From: Natronolimnobius baerhuensis
GTDB taxonomy: Archaea > Halobacteriota > Halobacteria > Halobacteriales > Natrialbaceae
NCBI RefSeq assembly: GCF_002177135.1
Contig: NZ_MWPH01000002.1
Coordinates: 992,001-1,056,000, forward strand
Reading direction: 5' to 3'
Length of the DNA: 64,000 bases
The notes below the pieces were generated by a model. It saw nothing but the letters and a program-made list of their open reading frames with translations, was not told the DNA's origin and did no database searches. The stretch's first letter is position 1; each line of letters starts with the position of its first letter. Below, piece by piece: positions 8,213-16,441 of this stretch. The translations under genes were made by a program, and so were the position numbers.

Positions 8213-9322
8213 ATGAGCGTCATCGAGTCCGTCCACGAAGCCCACGGTGCGACGTTCGGGAAGCGTGACGACCGAACCGTCGTCGAGCATTTCGGCCGTC
8301 CAGAGCGAACGCATCGCGCGGTTCGAAACGGTGTTGGCCTCCTCGAGATGGCCTACGGCGTTATTGTCGTCGAAGGCGAGGACCGCCTCGAGTACGTCGA
8401 TAACGTCGTCTCGAATCGCGTGCCGAACGAGGACGGACAGGGCTGTTACGCACTGGTGCTCGATCCACAGGGTGGGATCGAGACGGACCTCTACATCTAC
8501 AACGCCGGCGAGCGACTGCTGCTCTTTACGCCCCCGACGAACGCGGACCCGCTGGCTGAGGAGTGGGCCGAGAAGGTGTTCATCCAGGACGTCGAGATCA
8601 GCGTCGCGACCGACGAGTACGCCGTCTTCGGGATACACGGTCCGAAGGCAACCGAGAAAGTCGCAAGCGTGCTCACCGGCGCTGGCTCGCCCGACGAGCG
8701 CTACTCGTTCGTCCGCGGGTCGATGGGCGACGAGGGCGTCACCGTCATTCGAACGGACGCACTCACCGGCGAGGAAAGCTACGAGGTGATCTGTGCCGCC
8801 GCCGACGCCGACGGCGTCTACGACACGCTGCTCAATCACGGCATCAACGCCGCCCCCTTTGGCTACCAGACCTGGGACACACTCACGCTCGAGGCCGGCT
8901 CACCCCTCTTTGGAACCGAACTCGAGGGGACGGTTCCGAACGTCCTCGGCCTCCGGAACGCGCTGGACTTCGAGAAAGGCTGTTACGTCGGCCAGGAAGT
9001 TGTCTCCCGCGTCGAGAACCGCGGCCAGCCGAGTCGGCGACTGGTTGGACTCCGCCTCGAGTCGGACGGGGACTCCAAGGATCGAACAATCCCTGAGTCA
9101 GGCGCAGCCGTCTTCGACGGCGATGCCTCAGTCGGCGAGGTTACTCGCGCGGGCGAGAGCCCGCTGCTCGAGCAGCGAGTCGCACTGGCGGTCGTCGACT
9201 ACAGCCTCGAGAGCGACGCGCTGACGGTTCGTGTCGACGGCGAAGAAGTGCCCGCAACATGCAGTGAACTGCCCTTCTATGAGGGGTCGGACCAGTCGGA
9301 TCGACTGCCGGCGTATCTGTAG
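8213..9322 (+). CDS. YgfZ/GcvT-like folate-binding aminomethyltransferase-family protein
   Basis: 369 aa. The folate-binding GcvT fold is clear, and the YgfZ signature KGCYVGQEVVSRVENRG lies near residue 257. YgfZ-type proteins support iron-sulfur enzyme maturation in a folate-dependent way, whereas GcvT proper is the T-protein of glycine cleavage. The signature and the absence of adjacent gcvH/gcvP favour the YgfZ role, but haloarchaeal members are often annotated gcvT2. I chose ATG 8213 (MSVIESVHEAHGATF), where homologues start; an upstream in-frame start would add 9 residues. Confidence 0.85.
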   Translation: MSVIESVHEAHGATFGKRDDRTVVEHFGRPERTHRAVRNGVGLLEMAYGVIVVEGEDRLEYVDNVVSNRVPNEDGQGCYALVLDPQGGIETDLYIYNAGERLLLFTPPTNADPLAEEWAEKVFIQDVEISVATDEYAVFGIHGPKATEKVASVLTGAGSPDERYSFVRGSMGDEGVTVIRTDALTGEESYEVICAAADADGVYDTLLNHGINAAPFGYQTWDTLTLEAGSPLFGTELEGTVPNVLGLRNALDFEKGCYVGQEVVSRVENRGQPSRRLVGLRLESDGDSKDRTIPESGAAVFDGDASVGEVTRAGESPLLEQRVALAVVDYSLESDALTVRVDGEEVPATCSELPFYEGSDQSDRLPAYL

Positions 9323-9403
9323 CCGGAGGAAGGCAGACCGTACTGACACTGACACAGATATTTCAAGCCAGCAAAACACGGGTCTCGAGCGCAACCGCTA
9401 CGT

Positions 9404-10627
9404 ATGGACGAGTTAGCCGTCGATTCTGACCCGGTTGCACTCGATGAGTTGGTCGCCGATGACCCTGGATTCACTGATCAGGCACGCTGTCGTGCCACGC
9501 TCGAGCGCGATGTCGTCGAGTGGGCAATCGACGAACTCGAGTCCCTGATCGACGAGCGCGGCGTTGACCTCGACCCACTGCTCGAGTACGCTCGGCGCAG
9601 TCGTCAGAGTCTCCCCGACCGACACGACCGCGCGTACGAAGCGATGGCAGACGTCTTCGACGTCGATCCGTCGGTCTACGAGGCCTACGTGTTCGCGTTC
9701 TCGGAACTCTGTGAGGAACTGGCAGACAACGGCTGTTCGGAGAAAAGCCCTCGTGGCTGTACGAACGCGCTAGTCGCGCGCTCGACCGTCGATCTCGAGA
9801 GTGCAAGCGGTCCGCTGGTGCTCAAGAATCGAGACATTGCCGGTCGTGGCGTTCGTCCGAAGGCAATCGTCGAGCAGCCGCCGATTGACGGCTACTACGG
9901 CTTTCTGACGGTCGATACCTGCGGCACGATTTCGATCTTCAAGGGCGTCAACGATCAGGGACTCGTCGCGGCAAACACCTACATCGACAGCGAGCGAGAC
10001 GACATAGATCCTGAGAACCAACTGCGAAACGGAACAATCATCCGCATGCTATTAGAGGAAACAGCCACCGTCGCCGAGGCACGGACACTCCTCGAGTCCT
10101 ATCCGACGCGCCAGTTGATGGGCCAGACGCTGTTTCTTGCCGACGAGACAGATGCGTGCGTGCTCGAGATCGATCCGGTTACCGAACAGATGACGGTCGA
10201 TGAGGGGCCGATCAGTACGCGGACAAATCATTTTGTACACGCAGACTCGACGGAGACAGCGAGTTCGACGATGCGCCGAAAGCGAGCACAGGGCCTACTC
10301 ACAGGTCGTGGCCGACTCGAGCGAGACGACCTCTGGGCACTCGCTCGGGATCACGAAAATGGGCCTGGCGATGACTCGATTTGTCGCCATCCAGAACCCG
10401 GCCTCACCAAGCATTCGTTCGGTCAACTGACGACGGCGAGTGCAGCGCTGTTCGAGGGCGGATCGCCGAAACTCGAGGTCACCCTGGGGACGCCCTGTGA
10501 TGGCGAGCCAACACGCTGTGCGTTCGGCGAGGAAATTCCAGGCGCACTTCGAACTGGGCAACAGTGGTTCGAGTGGCGACGTAAAAACGAGTCAGCACCG
10601 CCAGCTGACGCAGTCAGTGGCTCGTAG
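9404..10627 (+). CDS. C45-type autoproteolytic acyltransferase/hydrolase (isopenicillin N acyltransferase-like)
   Basis: A 407-aa Ntn-hydrolase. The segment GCTNALVAR places the likely nucleophile at Cys119. In family precursors, self-cleavage immediately before this Cys gives a small alpha and a larger beta subunit. The downstream motifs LKNRD (near 141) and TRTNHFV (near 274) are typical of the penicillin V acylase / acyl-CoA:6-aminopenicillanate acyltransferase group. The helical N-terminal 118 residues fit a propeptide or alpha chain. The substrate in haloarchaea is unknown; an amide hydrolase or acyl transfer to an amine is likely. No export signal is seen. It is convergent with gshA, 6 bases apart. 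Confidence 0.83.
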   Translation: MDELAVDSDPVALDELVADDPGFTDQARCRATLERDVVEWAIDELESLIDERGVDLDPLLEYARRSRQSLPDRHDRAYEAMADVFDVDPSVYEAYVFAFSELCEELADNGCSEKSPRGCTNALVARSTVDLESASGPLVLKNRDIAGRGVRPKAIVEQPPIDGYYGFLTVDTCGTISIFKGVNDQGLVAANTYIDSERDDIDPENQLRNGTIIRMLLEETATVAEARTLLESYPTRQLMGQTLFLADETDACVLEIDPVTEQMTVDEGPISTRTNHFVHADSTETASSTMRRKRAQGLLTGRGRLERDDLWALARDHENGPGDDSICRHPEPGLTKHSFGQLTTASAALFEGGSPKLEVTLGTPCDGEPTRCAFGEEIPGALRTGQQWFEWRRKNESAPPADAVSGS

Positions 10628-10633
10628 GAGATC

Positions 10634-11719
10634 TCAGGCCTGTGCGCGGGACTGAGTGAGTTCACCCTCGAGTTCGGCTGCGGCCTCGAGTCGAATCGTT
10701 GCGGCCTCGCGGTCGGTGAGTCGCCTGTCGGGCAGCCGGTCGGCAAACGGCGTGTACGACGAGGGAGTGAAGCCGAGTTGCGTGAGATACTGCTGGACGC
10801 TCGGATCCGCGAGTCCGTTGTGGATCGCAGCATCGACGACGTTCTCGACGGTCTCGAACGCCGGAAGCGAGAGCGGCTCGTCGGTGGTATCGTCGAGCAT
10901 CGTATCCGGCGACACGACCGCGCCGTGGGCGTCTGCATAGGCGACAAGCGAGCCGACTTCTTCTGCGAGTTGAAAGACCTGGCTTGGTAACGCTGCGTCC
11001 GGCGAGCGCCACTCGACGGTCGGCATCGCCTGCCGGAGTCGAACTGGCGTCCAGACCGCATCGTACGGTTCGAACTCGTCATCGAAGGCCGCCGGGTCGA
11101 TGCCGTGCTCGAGTGCGCGGTCCCGAAACGTCTCGTAGGCCGATTCAAGCCGCTGTTCCCACTCCTCAACGCTGTTGACGTAGGGCCAGAGCTGACCCTG
11201 CTCGGGGCAGGCGTTGTAACACGAGCGTCGATACAGATAGGGCCGCGCACACGAGACAATCGACTCGCCGCGGTAGTGTGAGGAACTGTTGACGAGTGCA
11301 AACGCCGGATCGATAGCGGTCAGCGTATTCAACTGGTCGACGACGTTCGATTGCTCGAAGTGGATGTGCGTTCCCGCACAGACACGGGCGTCGTCGAACG
11401 TCGGACCGACGATCTGGCGCTGGAGATTCGTGCCGCGTTTCTCGCGGAACGGAATCTCTGCCGGCGACGACGACAGCGGCGTCGCAAGCGGGACGAGTCG
11501 TTTGCCCTGCTCGCGCGCCGCAGCGACGACGTGCTCGAGCAGGTCAAGAAATTCGTTTTGCAGTTCTCGCATCGACTCGCAGGGTGTCGTTTTCAGCTCG
11601 ATCATCGGCTCGACGAACTCGGGATCGACCTGCGCCGAGACGTCAAGCAGTGTGTCAGATGAAACCAGATCGCCGCTCTCGTCGACGACCCAATACTCTA
11701 CCTCGAGACTGGATTTCAT
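10634..11719 (-). CDS. gshA: Glutamate--cysteine ligase (gamma-glutamylcysteine synthetase), haloarchaeal type
   Basis: A 361-aa enzyme of the GCS2 / carboxylate-amine ligase superfamily, with an early acidic motif EVEYWVVD, VCAGTHIHFE near 117 (substrate/metal site), and HYRGESIVSCARPYLYRR around 147-165. Haloarchaea accumulate gamma-glutamylcysteine instead of glutathione, and this family is the established synthetase. The ATP-dependent reaction joins glutamate and cysteine in the cytoplasm. The protein runs nearly full length from MKSSLEVEYW. It is a single gene, divergent from the flavoprotein operon at 12093 across 373 bases. This fits the redox theme of that operon, although co-regulation is not shown. 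Confidence 0.88.
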   Translation of the reverse strand: MKSSLEVEYWVVDESGDLVSSDTLLDVSAQVDPEFVEPMIELKTTPCESMRELQNEFLDLLEHVVAAAREQGKRLVPLATPLSSSPAEIPFREKRGTNLQRQIVGPTFDDARVCAGTHIHFEQSNVVDQLNTLTAIDPAFALVNSSSHYRGESIVSCARPYLYRRSCYNACPEQGQLWPYVNSVEEWEQRLESAYETFRDRALEHGIDPAAFDDEFEPYDAVWTPVRLRQAMPTVEWRSPDAALPSQVFQLAEEVGSLVAYADAHGAVVSPDTMLDDTTDEPLSLPAFETVENVVDAAIHNGLADPSVQQYLTQLGFTPSSYTPFADRLPDRRLTDREAATIRLEAAAELEGELTQSRAQA

Positions 11720-12017
11720 GGATGGATCCGTGGAAGTGATATGTGCAGTGACCCCGACGCGAACGCGGGGAACCTATCGAGACAAGACCAACGGCATCGC
11801 GAGTTTGGACCTGTCTCACATGTCTGGACTGGGTATGGAATGAACTGTAGACGGCTTCGGGGCGAAACGATTGAGCCTGCGAGCGCAGGGAACCAATACA
11901 CTGGTAACGGCGACATACACTGGCCGAGAAGACTGTGTACAGATCGATCAGGTCGGGAAGCACCACACCGTTGTGCGTGTGTATGACACCCTTACCCTCG
12001 AGAACGGAGAGTGCCAC

Positions 12018-12031
12018 TAACACGAGTGTTA
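12018..12031. promoter_or_regulatory. Perfect 14-bp palindrome, candidate operator
   Basis: TAACACGAGTGTTA is a perfect dyad (6-base arms, 2-base centre) 62 bases upstream of the ATG at 12093. The size and position suit an operator for a dimeric repressor of the 12093-14003 operon. Confidence 0.4.
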
Positions 12032-12071
12032 CGTGATTGCGATGATGTCTCTAGTGGCTTCATACGTGTGC

Positions 12072-12088
12072 AGTAACATAATGTAACT
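12072..12088. promoter_or_regulatory. Imperfect 17-bp dyad next to the operon start
   Basis: AGTAACAT-A-ATGTAACT has 8-base arms with one mismatched pair, ending 5 bases before the ATG at 12093. It shares TAAC half-sites with the 12018 palindrome. A regulator bound here would block a leaderless start. Confidence 0.4.
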
Positions 12089-12092
12089 GTAT

Positions 12093-12701
12093 ATGACTGA
12101 GACGACTGACGATGCAGCCGAATCGGTACTTGTTGTTGGTGGCGGTCCTGCTGGCCTGAGCGCAGCACTGTTTGCCCAGAAGAACGGCCTCGAGACGACG
12201 GTGTTCGACACCGACGAGACGTGGATGCACAAGGCCCACTTGTTCAACTACCTCGGGATCGGTTCGGTGGGCGGCAGCGAGTTCATGGCCACTGCGCGCC
12301 AGCAGGTCGACGACTTCGGCGCGGACCGCAAGCAGGGCGAGGAAGTGACGAGCGTGAGCGAGTCCGGCGATGGATTCGTCGCCGAAACCGACGAGGGCGA
12401 GTACGAGGCCGACTATCTCGTGCTGGCGACAGGTGCAAACCGCGACCTCGCGGAAGAACTCGGCTGTGCGTTCACTGACGACGATGTCGTCGACGTCGGC
12501 GTCGAGATGGAGACGAGCGTCGACGACGTCTACGCGACGGGGGCGATGGGACGCAAAGAAGAGTGGCAAGCAGCGATTTCGGTCGGTGACGGTGCTGCCG
12601 CTGCACTTAACATCCTCTCGAAGGTACGTGGTGAACACTACCACGACTTCGATGTCCCCGCAGACGCAGCGCGCGTCTTCGGTGAGGAAGTCGCGGAGTA
12701 A
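12093..12701 (+). CDS. FAD-dependent thioredoxin reductase-like oxidoreductase (short form)
   Basis: 202 aa. The N-terminal FAD-binding motif VLVVGGGPAGLSAALFAQ and the C-terminal ATGAN and VDDVYATGAMGRKEEWQAAISVGDGAAAA match thioredoxin-reductase-like flavoproteins. The protein is short: the NADPH domain and the CxxC redox pair of true thioredoxin reductases are missing, so it is not a TrxR. It likely reduces a small molecule or transfers electrons through FAD. It is the first gene of a tight operon with the VOC and hydrolase genes (4-base gap, then a 4-base overlap). Truncation is not implied, because haloarchaeal homologues of this length exist (recollection). Confidence 0.8.
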   Translation: MTETTDDAAESVLVVGGGPAGLSAALFAQKNGLETTVFDTDETWMHKAHLFNYLGIGSVGGSEFMATARQQVDDFGADRKQGEEVTSVSESGDGFVAETDEGEYEADYLVLATGANRDLAEELGCAFTDDDVVDVGVEMETSVDDVYATGAMGRKEEWQAAISVGDGAAAALNILSKVRGEHYHDFDVPADAARVFGEEVAE

Positions 12702-12705
12702 GCCT

Positions 12706-13326
12706 ATGACCGACACTCACGAGACCCCAGTCACGCCCGAGTTGCCGGATAGCGCCTTCCACACGACCGGAACCGACCACATCACGGTCTGGGGAAGCAA
12801 CGAGGAGGACACGGTGGCGTTCTATCAGGACCTGCTTGGGATGCCACTCGTTCTCCGCCAGCCGAATCTCGACGATCCCTCCCAAACGCATCTGTTCTTC
12901 GACACCGGCGACGGGCGCATCCTGACCTTTTTCGTCAGCGACGACCGCCCCTCCGCTCGCGGCCAGCGCGCCGGCGTCGGGGCCGTCCACCACCTCTGTT
13001 TCAGCGTCGACCCCGACGAGTACGAAGACATCATGGACGCCTTAGAGGAGGCCGGCCACGGCTACAACGTCTTCGACCGCGGCATCTTCCACTCGATCTA
13101 CACGCGAGATAACAACGGCCTCGTCATCGAACTGAGCGCCGACAAGTACGAGATGCCCGACGACCGCTACGGCGAGATCCTCGCGAAAGCACAGGAACTG
13201 CGCGAGGCTGACGGCGCGGAGTACGCCAAAGACGAGCACCTCCGTGGCGCAATCGAGGAACTCGGCCTCGAGGTCGTCAAGAACGATCTGCCCGACGCCA
13301 GTGCGGGCGTCGGTGGTGTCGAATGA
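12706..13326 (+). CDS. VOC family (glyoxalase/extradiol dioxygenase-like) protein
   Basis: 206 aa. The beta-alpha-beta-beta-beta vicinal-oxygen-chelate fold is visible: TTGTDHITVWGSNEEDTVAFYQDLLGM, then GAVHHLCFSV, then FHSIYTRDNNGLVIELS. The ligand set His (HITV), His (HHLCF) and Glu (VIEL) is intact, indicating a metal enzyme such as an extradiol ring-cleaving dioxygenase or glyoxalase-type lyase. The ATG lies 4 bases after the flavoprotein stop and the 3' end overlaps the hydrolase start (ATGA). The pairing with an esterase resembles bacterial MhqE/MhqO-MhqD quinone-response pairs. Confidence 0.84.
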   Translation: MTDTHETPVTPELPDSAFHTTGTDHITVWGSNEEDTVAFYQDLLGMPLVLRQPNLDDPSQTHLFFDTGDGRILTFFVSDDRPSARGQRAGVGAVHHLCFSVDPDEYEDIMDALEEAGHGYNVFDRGIFHSIYTRDNNGLVIELSADKYEMPDDRYGEILAKAQELREADGAEYAKDEHLRGAIEELGLEVVKNDLPDASAGVGGVE

Positions 13327-14003
13327 GCCGACGCGGACCCGGCGGACACGAGGGCGAGAGCCCACATCAGGGCCAGGACCTGGCGACGGCCGGGACCGAC
13401 CTCGCAGACGCCGAGGCCGCGATCATCCTCGTCCACGGCCGGGGCGCAACCGCCCAGAGCATCCTCCAGATGGGGAGCGAACTCCACCGCGAGGGTGTCG
13501 CCTTGTTCGCCCCGCAGGCCGCCCAGCGAACGTGGTATCCAAACTCGTTTCTCCAACCTGTCGAGTCGAACGAGCCCGGCCGAACCTCCGGCCTGCAGGC
13601 CATTGAGGACGCCATCGCCGAGGCGACTGACGCGGATATCCCGCTCGAGCGCATTATGATCCTTGGGTTCTCGCAGGGGGCCTGTCTCTCGAGTGAGTTC
13701 GTCGCGCGCAACCCGGACCGATACGGCGGTCTCGTCGCCTTCAGTGGCGGGCTGATCGGTCAGGATATCGACCACGAAGCGTACACCGCAGTCGAGGGTG
13801 CTCTCGAGGGCACGCCCGCCTTCCTCGGCTGTAGCGACGTCGACCCGCACATTCCCGAAGAGCGCGTCCACGACACCGCCGACGTGCTTGAGGCCCTCGG
13901 CGCCGACGTCGAGACGCGCATCTACGAGGGAATGGGCCACGGCGTCAACGAGGACGAACTCGAGTACGTCTCGGGAATGGTTGGGGAGCTACTCGAGGCG
14001 TAA
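13323..14003 (+). CDS. Alpha/beta hydrolase of the phospholipase/carboxylesterase family
   Basis: 226 aa. The nucleophile elbow GFSQGA places Ser118 as nucleophile; the acid is probably Asp near 176 (CSDVDPH) and the base His in GMGHGVN near 207. The oxyanion segment LVHGRGA is near residue 37. The family (COG0400, carboxylesterase 2) includes MhqD of the Bacillus quinone-stress regulon. The start overlaps the VOC stop by 4 bases, so translation is probably coupled. With the flavoprotein and VOC protein it forms a three-step candidate for reduction, ring cleavage and hydrolysis of quinone-like compounds (inference). Confidence 0.85.
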   Translation: MSRRGPGGHEGESPHQGQDLATAGTDLADAEAAIILVHGRGATAQSILQMGSELHREGVALFAPQAAQRTWYPNSFLQPVESNEPGRTSGLQAIEDAIAEATDADIPLERIMILGFSQGACLSSEFVARNPDRYGGLVAFSGGLIGQDIDHEAYTAVEGALEGTPAFLGCSDVDPHIPEERVHDTADVLEALGADVETRIYEGMGHGVNEDELEYVSGMVGELLEA

Positions 14004-14024
14004 CCCCGCAGCGGTTCCCAGCAA

Positions 14025-14636
14025 TTACCGGTGGAGCGTCTCCTCGCCGACAGCAAGTAACTCCTCGACCGCCGCGTTCTCACGCAACTCGTCGAACGGC
14101 GTAATTGGCTCCGGCTCGGCCGGCTTCACCGACAGCGACCGTCGCCACCAGGCCACGTCGCGCCACTCGCCGTTCGAGTACCCCATCGCCGGAAAGTCGA
14201 CAAGCCGCTCGAACCCCAGTCGCTCGTGAAACGCTTCTGTTTCGGGGTTCGGCATCGTTGTCACCGCGTACGCGTCACAGACACCCTGGCGCTCGAGCAC
14301 GGCAAACAGCGACTCGTAGAGGCCGCGCCCGACACCGCCAGCGCGGGCGTCCTCGGCCACGTAGACCGAGAGTTCGACGGTCCACTGGTAGGCGCGGCGC
14401 TTGCGCAGTTGGCTCGCGTAGGCGTAGCCGACCACCTCGCCGTCGTGTTCGCAAACGAGCCACGGGTAGTCCTCGAGTGTCGAGTCGATCCGGTCCGCCA
14501 TGTCGGAGACGGCTGGTGCGGATTCCTCGAACGTAACCGCCGACGAGTCACAGAACGGTGCATAAATCGCCTGCACCGGCTCCGCGTCGGCCGGCGTTGC
14601 GACGCGAATGGTTGCAGTCCCCGAGTCCGTTGACAT
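14025..14636 (-). CDS. GNAT N-acetyltransferase (phosphinothricin/MnaT-like)
   Basis: 203 aa. The N-terminal IRVATPADAEPVQAIYAPF and the acetyl-CoA motif GVGRGLYESLFAVLE near 115 are typical of the PAT/Bar/MnaT acetyltransferase group, which acetylates small amino acids or their analogues such as methionine sulfone. HERLGFERLVDFPAMGY is the conserved C-terminal part. The start at 14636 gives the family-like MSTDSGTATIRVA; an in-frame ATG 18 bases upstream is possible. It is convergent with the hydrolase gene. Confidence 0.8.
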   Translation of the reverse strand: MSTDSGTATIRVATPADAEPVQAIYAPFCDSSAVTFEESAPAVSDMADRIDSTLEDYPWLVCEHDGEVVGYAYASQLRKRRAYQWTVELSVYVAEDARAGGVGRGLYESLFAVLERQGVCDAYAVTTMPNPETEAFHERLGFERLVDFPAMGYSNGEWRDVAWWRRSLSVKPAEPEPITPFDELRENAAVEELLAVGEETLHR

Positions 14637-14738
14637 TGGTAGTGTTGAACTCATGAGCAGAGAAAAGGTCGCTGATCGCGCCCGCTCGAGTCGCGTGTCT
14701 CGAATGCACCCGATGGTCGCTCGCATGGACTGCTCCTG

Positions 14739-15812
14739 TCAGGACCGCTGGTGATCGTCACCTGTCCGTCGGTAGTCTCGAACGTATCCTCGAGCGGTGG
14801 AGACCCCGGCCCGGCAGCGGCTGACTCCGCGACGCCACGTCGATGGCCGACAGAGGTGTTTCAGCCCGAGCAAAGCCATTGTCGCCCAGAAGACGGTCGC
14901 CGTCCAGACGCGACTCGCCCGCTCGGAATGGTGGAGCACTGGGATCGTAACGACGACTGCGAGTGCGAGTCCGAGCGCGCCGCCTGCCGCCGGAAGTGAG
15001 AGGAGCGCAAAGTACTCGAGCGCAACACCCAGTGGCGCAAGCGCAGCTACAGCGAGTCCACCACGGAAGGCAATCGGACGCACTGCGCGGGACGGCCGCT
15101 CGAGTGTGGCAAGTTCGGTGCCGAGTCGAACGAGTTGCCAGCCAGCAAAGACACCGAGAGCGGCACCCAAAAGCAAGACGGAATCAGGATCGACGCTACT
15201 AGCGCCGAGACAGAGCGCACTCAGGACGATTGCAAGCGCGAGTGCAACAGTGCCCTGTTCACTTGAGTAGCGCTCGAGCAGTCGCTCGGTACCGGCCAGA
15301 AACACGAGGCCGACAGCGATCCCAGCGACGATATCGACGAGATAGTGGACGCCGAGTGCGATTCGTGACACCCCGACGAGTCCGATAACCGCTGCTGCGA
15401 CGGCGAATCGCTGTCGCGCCGTCCCGACCGAGAGCCGTCTGGCCAGACTCACGTAGACGACGGTCGTCATCAACGCGTGACCGCTCGGGAAGCCGTAGCC
15501 GCTGGCCATCGCCGTCGCTTCGTACAGCGGCTGCACCAGCCACGGCAGCGACTCGAGGGAAACGAGTGGCTGGCCCGGCCGCGGAAGTGCAAAGACGTGT
15601 TTCAGCGAGGTGATCAGCGCCAACCCGCCGAGCGTGAGACCGACGATGACGATTGCGTCCTCACGTTTGGTTGCGTGAAACCAGTAGACCACGCCGACGA
15701 GCATGGCGAGAAACCACACGTCGCCAAGTTGTGTGAGGAGAGCCACGAGCACTGCAGCCCACTCAGGAATGACTTCTTGAATCGGGCCGAATTCGCCGAT
15801 ACCACGTGACAT
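14739..15812 (-). CDS. Membrane-associated PAP2-family phosphatase
   Basis: 357 aa with about nine hydrophobic segments. The three phosphatase motifs are intact: KHVFALPRP near 79, the PSGH box near 112 and SRIALGVHYLVD near 151. Such enzymes dephosphorylate lipid phosphates or isoprenyl pyrophosphates at the membrane. The C-terminal half holds extra transmembrane helices of unknown role. The start ATG at 15812 is preceded by a strong TATA element (TTAATAAT) with leaderless spacing. A TTG 21 bases upstream would lie next to that box and is unlikely. Confidence 0.87.
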   Translation of the reverse strand: MSRGIGEFGPIQEVIPEWAAVLVALLTQLGDVWFLAMLVGVVYWFHATKREDAIVIVGLTLGGLALITSLKHVFALPRPGQPLVSLESLPWLVQPLYEATAMASGYGFPSGHALMTTVVYVSLARRLSVGTARQRFAVAAAVIGLVGVSRIALGVHYLVDIVAGIAVGLVFLAGTERLLERYSSEQGTVALALAIVLSALCLGASSVDPDSVLLLGAALGVFAGWQLVRLGTELATLERPSRAVRPIAFRGGLAVAALAPLGVALEYFALLSLPAAGGALGLALAVVVTIPVLHHSERASRVWTATVFWATMALLGLKHLCRPSTWRRGVSRCRAGVSTARGYVRDYRRTGDDHQRS

Positions 15813-15832
15813 ACTATCCAGTACACTGACCA

Positions 15833-15840
15833 ATTATTAA
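15833..15840 (-). promoter_or_regulatory. TATA box for the PAP2 phosphatase gene
   Basis: Minus-strand TTAATAAT is centred about 25 bases before the ATG at 15812, with GC-rich sequence upstream. It decides the start choice. Confidence 0.65.
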
Positions 15841-15944
15841 CCGGTACCGGTCGACCACCTGACACTCGAACCAGCTACGATATAAACTCGCACCAGCCGA
15901 GAGCGACGCCAACGCTTTTCGGCCCAATCGATGTGGCGACGGAC

Positions 15945-16388
15945 ATGGACGCCACCCAGCGAGTAACGGAACTGGACGCACCTGCAGTGGAGTCGCTCGC
16001 CGCGCAGGCGCTCGAGGCCCCAGCACTCACCCGCCTCGAGTCGTATTTTGACGAGCAGTACGGCGAGACCGTCCCGACGGACGAACCGCGGGCGTTCGAA
16101 CGCGGCGATGGCGTTCGCGCCGTGACCTTCGAGGCAGACCCAGACGCGACCGGCAAACCCGCGCGTGGCATTACCGTCCATTTCGACGATGAAACGGTCG
16201 TCCAGGTGACCGGCGAACGCCGCGGCGAGGCCGTCGATGGCGACCTCGAGTTGCTGTTCCCAACTGAAACCGCACCGAAGCCGGAAACAGCAGTCCGAGA
16301 GCTATACCAGCCCGAGGGCGACGCACTCGAGGTTGCGGTCACGGTCACCGAGACGAACGACGTGACGTCGTACATGATCGACGCGTAA
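15945..16388 (+). CDS. Conserved haloarchaeal hypothetical protein
   Basis: A 147-aa acidic soluble protein with alternating beta-like segments (GDGVRAVTFEAD, ARGITVHFDDETVVQVTGERRG, DALEVAVTVTETNDVTSYMIDA). No catalytic motif was recognised. I chose ATG 15945; an in-frame GTG 12 bases upstream is also possible. It is convergent with the FrhB-like gene across about 50 bases. Confidence 0.6.
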   Translation: MDATQRVTELDAPAVESLAAQALEAPALTRLESYFDEQYGETVPTDEPRAFERGDGVRAVTFEADPDATGKPARGITVHFDDETVVQVTGERRGEAVDGDLELLFPTETAPKPETAVRELYQPEGDALEVAVTVTETNDVTSYMIDA

Positions 16389-16441
16389 GACACGCGTGGC
16401 TACAGCATTCGAGTAGACGACAAAAACGCAGTTACGGCCGA

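Larger units (their letters stand above)
11720..12092. other. Intergenic region between gshA and the flavoprotein operon
   Basis: 373 bases separating divergent genes. No convincing coding frame on either strand. It holds two dyad elements near its right end (12018-12031 and 12072-12088, listed separately). It is otherwise unremarkable. Confidence 0.6.

Noticed and set aside
11655-12023. Open frames in the gshA upstream gap
   Set aside because: Translations are basic and Cys/Arg-rich, with no support on either strand.
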